DNA from: Candidatus Wallbacteria bacterium
Lineage (GTDB): Bacteria; Muiribacteriota; JAQTZZ01
Length of the DNA stretch: 14,782 nt
Assembly: GCA_028711905.1 (NCBI GenBank)
Contig: JAQTRI010000038.1
Coordinates: 1 to 14,782 of the forward strand
Direction: 5' to 3'
The notes under the pieces were generated by a model. That model was not told the origin of the DNA. It ran no database searches and saw only the letters and a list, made by a program, of their open reading frames with translations. A program made the translations under genes and the position numbers. How positions within the stretch are numbered: position 1 is the stretch's first letter; every line of letters begins with the position of its first letter. Below are positions 7,652 through 11,938 of this stretch, piece by piece.

Positions 7652-8101
7652 TTATTGAATTTTAGTCAAAGAAAAAACTTCAGGCAGCTTTTCAATATAC
7701 TGCCTGATCTCATCTCTCACGCGGCGGTAATGATTCAGGGCTTCTTCTTCACTTTGAGCCCCGGCAGCCAGTTTCGGTGGATCGTCGAAACCTGCGTGGA
7801 TGCGCCTGACGGTTCCCGGAAAATACGGGCAGCTCTCATTGGCCCTGTCGCAAACAGTTATCACGACATCGAACTCCTGTATCGGAAGCTCGTCTATCGT
7901 TTTTGAGAATTGACCGCTGATGTCCACCACGGCCTCTTTCATTACTTTGACTGCCAGCGGATTCAGCCCATGTTTCTCAATGCCTGCGGAAAACGGTTCG
8001 ATTGTCTGCGGATGCAGAAATCGAGTCCATCCCTCAGCCATCTGGCTGCGGCAGGAATTGCCTGTGCACAAGAAAAGGACTTTCATTTTTCCGGGCAGCA
8101 T
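7652..8101 (-). CDS. arsC: Arsenate reductase, thioredoxin-linked (LMW phosphatase fold)
   Basis: Reduces arsenate to arsenite in the cytoplasm using thioredoxin. The active-site loop is CTGNSCRS (C-x5-R). Counting from the MKVLFLC methionine, the key cysteines are C7, C79 and C86, which have the same spacing as C10, C82 and C89 of the Staphylococcus aureus enzyme, so the full catalytic relay is present. The start is uncertain: the ATG at 8101 follows a G-rich SD (AAAGGGGGG), giving 149 residues, while the ATG at 8086 overlaps the arsR-remnant stop (ATGA), giving 144 residues and the usual family N-terminus. No arsenite exporter gene (acr3 or arsB) is visible in the window, so detoxification would need one elsewhere. 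Expression now probably depends on transcription through the DUF4160/DUF2442 cassette and the arsR remnant. Confidence 0.93.
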   Translation of the reverse strand: MLPGKMKVLFLCTGNSCRSQMAEGWTRFLHPQTIEPFSAGIEKHGLNPLAVKVMKEAVVDISGQFSKTIDELPIQEFDVVITVCDRANESCPYFPGTVRRIHAGFDDPPKLAAGAQSEEEALNHYRRVRDEIRQYIEKLPEVFSLTKIQ

Positions 8102-8373
8102 TTCGCCCCCCTTTGTTTCCTGCAAACATTTTCAGGGCCTAACGCTTTCATCGATTCGAGATTTTTCCAGTCCTTTTCCATCTCCTTACTTCCTTGCACA
8201 TTTTCGATGATCCACCATAGTAATTCCCTTGTTTTTTCATCGAGATTTTCAGCGATACGATACAGAATCCAGCGGCCCTGCTTTCTCTGCCGGATCAGCC
8301 CGGCTGAAGACAGAATCGACAGATGCCTGGAAACAGTAGCTACGGTCACGCCGAGCATTTCCACAATGTAAGT
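8083..8373 (-). pseudogene. arsR: ArsR-family regulator, 5' end missing
   Basis: The open frame encodes the middle and end of an ArsR/SmtB repressor: IVEMLGVTVATVSRHLSILS (recognition helix), AGLIRQRKQGRWILYRI (wing) and a C-terminal tail with C..KCC. An intact ArsR has about 35-45 more residues in front, including the LSDPTRLRIL helix and the ELCVC metal site; none of this is present. The in-frame stop TGA at 8376-8374 is the stop codon of the DUF2442 gene, so the arsR sequence begins within a few bases of that gene's end. Translation could restart at GTG 8364 or ATG 8358 (about 91-94 residues), but dimerisation and metal sensing would be impaired. The 3' end overlaps the arsC ATG at 8086 (ATGA), the normal arsRC layout. 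I read this as a repressor gene truncated by arrival of the upstream cassette. Confidence 0.75.
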
Positions 8374-8616
8374 TCATGGTGCAATCGGAATGCTGTCCTC
8401 ATACAAAGTGTCTGGGCACAAATCTTGACCGTTCTTCCATTGAACACTGCCCAGAGCAGGTTTAACAGAATTGAAAAGGCCGACATCCCGCAATTCCTGA
8501 AAAACCCCTATGCTCAGGTAGGGCTGCATATCGAAAATTCTGACATCTCCATCAGTGAAGGTCAGTCTGAGCTTATACTCAGGGTCTGGGTGAACTGTTT
8601 TTACTCGCGGGTTCAT
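8374..8616 (-). CDS. DUF2442 family protein (TA-like cassette, second gene)
   Basis: 80 residues matching the usual size of the DUF2442 family: MNPRVKTVHPDPEYKLRLTF at the start, the FDM..YL segment, and a C-terminal WKNGQDLCPDTLYE that is the family signature (commonly W.NG.D..PDTLY). DUF2442 genes commonly follow DUF4160 genes, as here with a 7-base gap, and the pair is treated as toxin-antitoxin-like by association. Its biochemical role is unsettled. The gene looks complete. Its stop codon abuts the truncated arsR. Confidence 0.85.
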   Translation of the reverse strand: MNPRVKTVHPDPEYKLRLTFTDGDVRIFDMQPYLSIGVFQELRDVGLFNSVKPALGSVQWKNGQDLCPDTLYEDSIPIAP

Positions 8617-8623
8617 GGTTAGC

Positions 8624-8851
8624 TCACTTCAACGGATCGATGGTAAAAATACCCTTCCCAGATGAAGCCAGTTCCCAGTCAGCCATAAGGTCATCCTTAT
8701 GTATCTCAATCCAGGCCAATACCAGTTTCAATTTTGAACCAGGCAGGCTTCCCTCCAGCAGCGTTCCATCAGGAATTGCAATCACAGCTTTAAGAAATAA
8801 TAACTTCACCCGATATCCACTGTTTCTAATACTATAACAAAAAAAAGACAT
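8624..8851 (-). CDS. DUF4160 family protein, N-terminal part degenerate
   Basis: About 75 residues from the ATG at 8851 (a TTG at 8857 would add two). The C-terminal two thirds fit DUF4160: AVIAIPDGTLLEGSLPGSKL, then LVLAWIEIHKDDLMADWELA. The first part (MSFFCYSIRNSGYRVKLLFL) only vaguely resembles the usual opening, and the DHxPPHFH segment that marks the family is missing, so about 15-20 residues have been lost or replaced. An eight-T run near the start codon could have allowed slippage. It sits directly before DUF2442 in the typical order. It may be a non-functional or altered member of the pair. Confidence 0.65.
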   Translation of the reverse strand: MSFFCYSIRNSGYRVKLLFLKAVIAIPDGTLLEGSLPGSKLKLVLAWIEIHKDDLMADWELASSGKGIFTIDPLK

Positions 8852-8925
8852 AGGCAAATCTACGCGAATCAGTTTTCAACTCAGTTGTAGCGTCCATTGC
8901 TGATCCGGAGCGGACAAGAAATCAT

Positions 8926-8954
8926 TTGACAACATCGTTTGATTGTTTTATATT
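8926..8954 (+). promoter_or_regulatory. Sigma70-type promoter of the arsR-hgcA-hgcB operon
   Basis: TTGACA (8926-8931, exact consensus), a 17-base spacer and TATATT (8949-8954, 5 of 6). Transcription should start near 8961, immediately before the ATG at 8962. This is the best promoter in the window. Confidence 0.8.
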
Positions 8955-8973
8955 TCGATATATGTCGAAGTTT
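8950..8973. promoter_or_regulatory. Predicted ArsR operator (dyad over -10 box and start codon)
   Basis: An imperfect 12+12 dyad centred between 8961 and 8962, with 9 of 12 positions symmetric. The core is TTCGA (8954-8958), six bases, TCGAA (8965-8969). It overlaps the -10 box and the first codons of the ArsR gene, the usual place for a self-repressing ArsR/SmtB site. Binding is inferred. Confidence 0.55.
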
Positions 8974-9276
8974 AGCACAGTTAATATCAAGCGCTTTTCC
9001 ACAATGTTCAAGGCTCTTTCCAATCCCACCCGCCTGAGGATTTTTTTGCGTCTCACCTCCTGCTGCGAGCCTGGAACGAAGTGCACCGCCGATAATGATC
9101 TGACCTCATGCATCGGGGAACTCGGAAAAAACCTTGGTGTCACAGCTTCCACTGTCTCACACCACATCAAGGAACTGCACCACGCAGGACTGATCGAATT
9201 GCAGAGAAAAGGGCAGAAAGTTGAATGCTGGATTGAGCCTGAAACATTACACTTGCTGGCTGATTTTTTCAGTTGA
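8962..9276 (+). CDS. ArsR/SmtB-family regulator of the hgcAB operon
   Basis: 104 residues. FKALSNPTRLRIFLRL (16-31) is the standard ArsR opening helix; VTASTVSHHIKEL (60-72) is the recognition helix, followed by the wing AGLIELQRKGQKVECW. Instead of the compact ELCVC site there is a longer cysteine-bearing loop with C34, C35, C41 and C50, a possible metal or metalloid sensor; C89 is in the wing. The open frame reaches back to a TTG at 8926, but that codon is the promoter -35 box, so the ATG at 8962 is chosen. With transcription starting near 8961, the mRNA would be almost leaderless, and no SD is visible. hgcA begins 39 bases after the stop. ArsR-like genes beside hgcAB are known in other mercury methylators; the inducer here is unknown. 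Confidence 0.87.
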   Translation: MSKFSTVNIKRFSTMFKALSNPTRLRIFLRLTSCCEPGTKCTADNDLTSCIGELGKNLGVTASTVSHHIKELHHAGLIELQRKGQKVECWIEPETLHLLADFFS

Positions 9277-9315
9277 CGGCAGAAAACTGATCACAAGACT
9301 ATCTGCGGAGGAAGC

Positions 9316-10359
9316 ATGTCCCAGGCTCTTTGGATAACAGGCGATCTGGAAACTTCTGTCGGCAGAGTGCCACAAGTTTCAACACACCTCACATGGCGTG
9401 ACCGGCTCGGCACAATGATGGTGCGCTCGAATATCCAACGCATGTCTTACTCGGTTGTACCCGGGCTCTATGCTGTCGGTAACCCGGCGTCAGATGCTCC
9501 TGTGCTGGTTTCGGCAAATTACAAGCTCTCCTTCGACTGCCTGCGGAAAGAATTGACCGGGATCGATGCCTGGATTCTGGTGCTGGACACAAAAGGCATT
9601 AATGTCTGGTGCGCTGCCGGCAAAGGGACTTTCGGCACTGAAGAGGTTATCCGCATGATCAAAGAGACGAATCTTTCGGCTGCGGTTTCGCAACGCACTC
9701 TGATTCTCCCTCAACTGGGTGCGCCTGGGGTGGCAGCCCACATCGTGCAGAAACACAGCGGCTTCCGCGTGATTTACGGTCCTGTCCGTGCCTGTGACAT
9801 TCCTGCTTTTCTCGAATCCGGCTTGCAGGCTTCCAGAGAAATGCGCAAAGTACGCTTCGATCTTTCAGACCGTTTGGCTGTCGTTCCTGTGGAACTGATG
9901 CAATGGGGGAAATACGCTCTGTTCATGGCAGCGATACTGATTTTGCTGGCAGGGTTACACAGTAGCGGATACAATTCTGACCTGGCGCTGAAAAACGGCG
10001 TTCCTGCAGTATTGCTCGTCATCATTGCCTTCTTTACAGGCGGTATTTTGACACCCGCACTCCTGCCCTGGCTTCCTGGCCGGGCTTACTCTGTCAAGGG
10101 TGCTTTCCTCGGGTTGCTGCTGTTCCCTTTTCTGGCGTTCTTCCACTTCCTGACCCCGGAAAAGTCGGGAATGCCTGAATTTATCTCATGGCTGCTGATG
10201 ATACCGGCAATCACCTCTTTTCTGAGCCTGCAGTTTACAGGGGCTACGACCTTCACCTCGATGTCAGGCGTGAAACGAGAAATGCGCGCAGCCCTGCCGG
10301 TACAGGCAGCAATAGCGATCACAGGACTTCTGCTGTGGATCTGGGCGAGGTTTCTGTGA
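9316..10359 (+). CDS. hgcA: Mercury methylation corrinoid protein HgcA
   Basis: 347 residues. HgcA carries a cobalamin cofactor and transfers its methyl group to Hg(II), making methylmercury at the inner membrane. The diagnostic cap-helix motif NVWCAAGKGTFGTEE starts at N96; C99 corresponds to the strictly required cysteine (C93 in Pseudodesulfovibrio mercurii ND132) that ligates cobalt from below. The N-terminal corrinoid domain (about 45-180) includes PQLGAPGV (132-139) and YGP (154-156). It is followed by five hydrophobic segments, about 201-218, 229-248, 259-279, 289-307 and 327-346, and by FTGATTFTSMSGVKREMR (307-324), a known HgcA C-terminal signature. The length fits the family (about 340). 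GGAGG at 9307-9311 lies four bases before the ATG. All required features are intact, so I expect an active enzyme with HgcB. Confidence 0.97.
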   Translation: MSQALWITGDLETSVGRVPQVSTHLTWRDRLGTMMVRSNIQRMSYSVVPGLYAVGNPASDAPVLVSANYKLSFDCLRKELTGIDAWILVLDTKGINVWCAAGKGTFGTEEVIRMIKETNLSAAVSQRTLILPQLGAPGVAAHIVQKHSGFRVIYGPVRACDIPAFLESGLQASREMRKVRFDLSDRLAVVPVELMQWGKYALFMAAILILLAGLHSSGYNSDLALKNGVPAVLLVIIAFFTGGILTPALLPWLPGRAYSVKGAFLGLLLFPFLAFFHFLTPEKSGMPEFISWLLMIPAITSFLSLQFTGATTFTSMSGVKREMRAALPVQAAIAITGLLLWIWARFL

Positions 10360-10400
10360 CACAAATGGTGAATTTTTAATTTTAAATGTTGAATGAAATT

Positions 10401-10405
10401 GGGGG
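10401..10405 (+). promoter_or_regulatory. SD that sets the hgcB start
   Basis: GGGGG five bases before the ATG at 10411. The in-frame ATG at 10393 has no SD, so the shorter reading is preferred. Confidence 0.7.
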
Positions 10406-10410
10406 AAATT

Positions 10411-10728
10411 ATGCTGAGATATCTCTCAGGTGTTGTTACGCTGAAACTCGATACTGACAAATGCATTGGCTGCGGGATGTGCCTGAATGTCTGCCCGCAC
10501 GCGGTGTTTTCACTGGACCATGGCAAAGCTCACATCACAGATAAGGACGCCTGCATGGAATGCGGGGCTTGCGCTAAGAACTGCCCTGCCGCTGCAATCA
10601 AAGTCAATTCCGGAGTGGGCTGCGCCACCGGGCTTCTGTATCAGGCCCTCGGCGTGAAAAGCGACTGCTGCTGCAGCGGAGAAAGCGGGTGCTGCTCAGA
10701 GTCGGGCGAAGATCATCCGGCCAAGTAG
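10411..10728 (+). CDS. hgcB: HgcB, 2[4Fe-4S] ferredoxin partner of HgcA
   Basis: 105 residues. HgcB supplies electrons to reduce the HgcA corrinoid to Co(I) and may pass Hg(II) to it. Two complete cluster motifs are present: C18-x2-C21-x2-C24-x3-C28-P and C48-x2-C51-x2-C54-x3-C58-P. C71 in SGVGCATGLLY matches the extra conserved cysteine of HgcB (C73 in ND132). The tail holds C86-C87-C88 and C94-C95, the vicinal pair expected to handle mercury. Unusually, ten residues (SESGEDHPAK) follow the last cysteine pair, which normally ends the protein. The last 16 bases of the gene lie over a decayed arsC fragment on the other strand. The start at 10411 is set by its SD and gives the usual short N-terminus; the gap to hgcA is 51 bases. 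Confidence 0.96.
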   Translation: MLRYLSGVVTLKLDTDKCIGCGMCLNVCPHAVFSLDHGKAHITDKDACMECGACAKNCPAAAIKVNSGVGCATGLLYQALGVKSDCCCSGESGCCSESGEDHPAK

Positions 10729-10817
10729 TCCTCCAGAGCATCCACATACTTCCTGATCTCGTCAGCCACGCAGCGGTAGTGTTCCATCGCAGCTTCTTCG
10801 TATTATGCGCCTTCAGC
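10713..10817 (-). pseudogene. Decayed C-terminal fragment of a second arsC
   Basis: Reading the minus strand from 10817 gives AEGA, a TAA stop (10805-10803), then YEEAAMEHYRCVADEIRKYV, DALEDYLAG and a TGA at 10715-10713. This aligns with the end of the intact ArsC (AAGAQSEEEALNHYRRVRDEIRQYIEKL). Base similarity to the 3' end of the intact gene is clear but far from identical, so it is a different, older arsC rather than a recent copy. The sequence before AEGA does not resemble ArsC, so only about 34 codons survive. It runs convergent to hgcB and overlaps its last codons. Confidence 0.72.
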
Positions 10818-10850
10818 CTTTTTTTAAACATTGCACCTCCAAACCTGTGT

Positions 10851-10880
10851 TTGCCCGCTGCTGCCGGTTTCTGCTATCAT
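10851..10880 (+). promoter_or_regulatory. Possible promoter of the AbiEii-type unit
   Basis: TTGCCC (10851-10856, 4 of 6), an 18-base spacer and TATCAT (10875-10880, 5 of 6). It ends 28 bases before the ATG at 10909. Confidence 0.4.
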
Positions 10881-10908
10881 CCTGTTTTGAGATACTCTTG
10901 GAGTCATC

Positions 10909-11295
10909 ATGCAGGACGATCAGATCAGAAAAACCCTTAAGCCAGTGATCTGGGATCATGACATCGATCCTCTGGTGTTTTATCATATCGCACTGGGGAT
11001 AAAAAGGCCCATTGGCTTTCTTGATTCAATCAGAGCGCTGGTTAGAATCCTGGAGCGGCTCAGCTGGTATGATGTCCTGTCCCTGTTCGGCCTTGACGGA
11101 GTCAGGACACTGATCACCGATGAAGTGATAAAATCAATCAGATTCAAGGAGATAAGGGAAAGGTATGAATTCATACAGGGCGTTTTACACGGAAAAGCTG
11201 TATCCTTTTCAGGATGGGATCCTGAGTATCGTAAAAGAATCAGGCACACCCTTTTATCTGACAGGTGGTACAGCACTGAGCAGGGCATATTTTAA
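10909..11295 (+). CDS. Small protein paired with AbiEii-type transferase (putative antitoxin)
   Basis: 128 residues. GGAG (10900-10903) lies five bases before the ATG. The protein is soluble, with an acidic start (MQDDQIRK), a WDHDID segment, helical stretches (SIRALVRILERLSWYDVLSL) and LITDEVIKSIRFKEIRERYEF. Small proteins of this type often precede AbiEii/DUF1814 genes and are treated as antitoxin-like partners; I cannot place it in a named family with confidence. The last 43 codons overlap the start of the next gene in another frame (131 bases), an unusually long overlap. The frame of the conserved AbiEii motif dominates there, so the C-terminus of this protein may be a by-product of an extended frame. 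Confidence 0.7.
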   Translation: MQDDQIRKTLKPVIWDHDIDPLVFYHIALGIKRPIGFLDSIRALVRILERLSWYDVLSLFGLDGVRTLITDEVIKSIRFKEIRERYEFIQGVLHGKAVSFSGWDPEYRKRIRHTLLSDRWYSTEQGIF

Positions 11296-11893
11296 TCACA
11301 GATTCTCCGATGATCTGGACCTGTTCGTCAACAACAACGATAACTACCATTCGCTTGTAGGCACCCTTTTCCACCTGCTCGAAGCATCCGAAAAACAGGG
11401 TTCGTTCAGAATCAACAGAGAATACATCCGGAAATCGGAGCATTTCACCCAGTTGCTGCTGGAAAAAGAACATTCCGGCGAAACCGTCAACCTGAAAATC
11501 GATCTGGTCAATGACACAGCCAGGCATTATGGGGAATTTCTGCAGCATGAAACCATGGGTCGGGTCGACAGCATGAGGAACATACTTTCCAACAAAATAG
11601 CAGCCGTGTTCCGCTATGAAGCCAAGGACCTGGCCGATCTTCTGTTCTTAGCCCGGAACATGCGGTTCAGCTGGAGAGATGTATTCAGGGAAGCCCTCTC
11701 CAAAGAGGCAGGCGCTGACCCGGTTGCGATCTACAACATCCTTAAATCAGCACCCGCTGATCTTTTCGACACCTTGAAATGGATCGATGTACCTGATCCA
11801 GTCGCACTTTTTTCCGATCTCGCAAGAATGGCCGATGACCTGTTCAAGGGAGGCGAAAACTCTTTGTTCGCGGAAAAGCCACGGACCATGTGA
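11165..11893 (+). CDS. AbiEii/DUF1814-family nucleotidyltransferase (putative toxin)
   Basis: 242 residues. The family hallmarks are present: FYTEKLYPFQDG near the start, YLTGGTALSRAYFNHR (31-46) carrying the nucleotidyltransferase glycine loop, SDDLDLF (48-54) with metal-binding acids D50 and D52, and a later AVFRYEAKDLADLLFL segment. AbiEii proteins are the toxin half of type IV toxin-antitoxin or abortive-infection systems and transfer nucleotides to RNA targets in studied members. The ATG at 11165 follows a purine-rich SD (GGGAAAGG) and matches the usual family start. The upstream partner overlaps by 131 bases, so translation is likely coupled. An RND pump gene converges 45 bases after the stop. 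Confidence 0.9.
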   Translation: MNSYRAFYTEKLYPFQDGILSIVKESGTPFYLTGGTALSRAYFNHRFSDDLDLFVNNNDNYHSLVGTLFHLLEASEKQGSFRINREYIRKSEHFTQLLLEKEHSGETVNLKIDLVNDTARHYGEFLQHETMGRVDSMRNILSNKIAAVFRYEAKDLADLLFLARNMRFSWRDVFREALSKEAGADPVAIYNILKSAPADLFDTLKWIDVPDPVALFSDLARMADDLFKGGENSLFAEKPRTM

Positions 11894-11938
11894 TAAGTCA
11901 CTGCCGGTCGCATCTATGTTATCACTTGATTTGTGTGA

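Noticed and set aside
8926..8961. TTG start extending the hgc-linked ArsR by 12 residues
   Set aside because: The TTG is the first three bases of the TTGACA -35 box, so it cannot be on the main transcript.
10604..10831. 75-codon minus-strand frame over the end of hgcB
   Set aside because: It is antisense to hgcB and in a different frame from the arsC remnant; its composition (rich in Arg, Ser, Trp) resembles a shadow frame.
11890..11925. GTGATAA/TTATCAC inverted repeat between AbiEii and RND genes as terminator
   Set aside because: Seven AT-rich pairs around a 22-base loop with no T run; weak and possibly chance.
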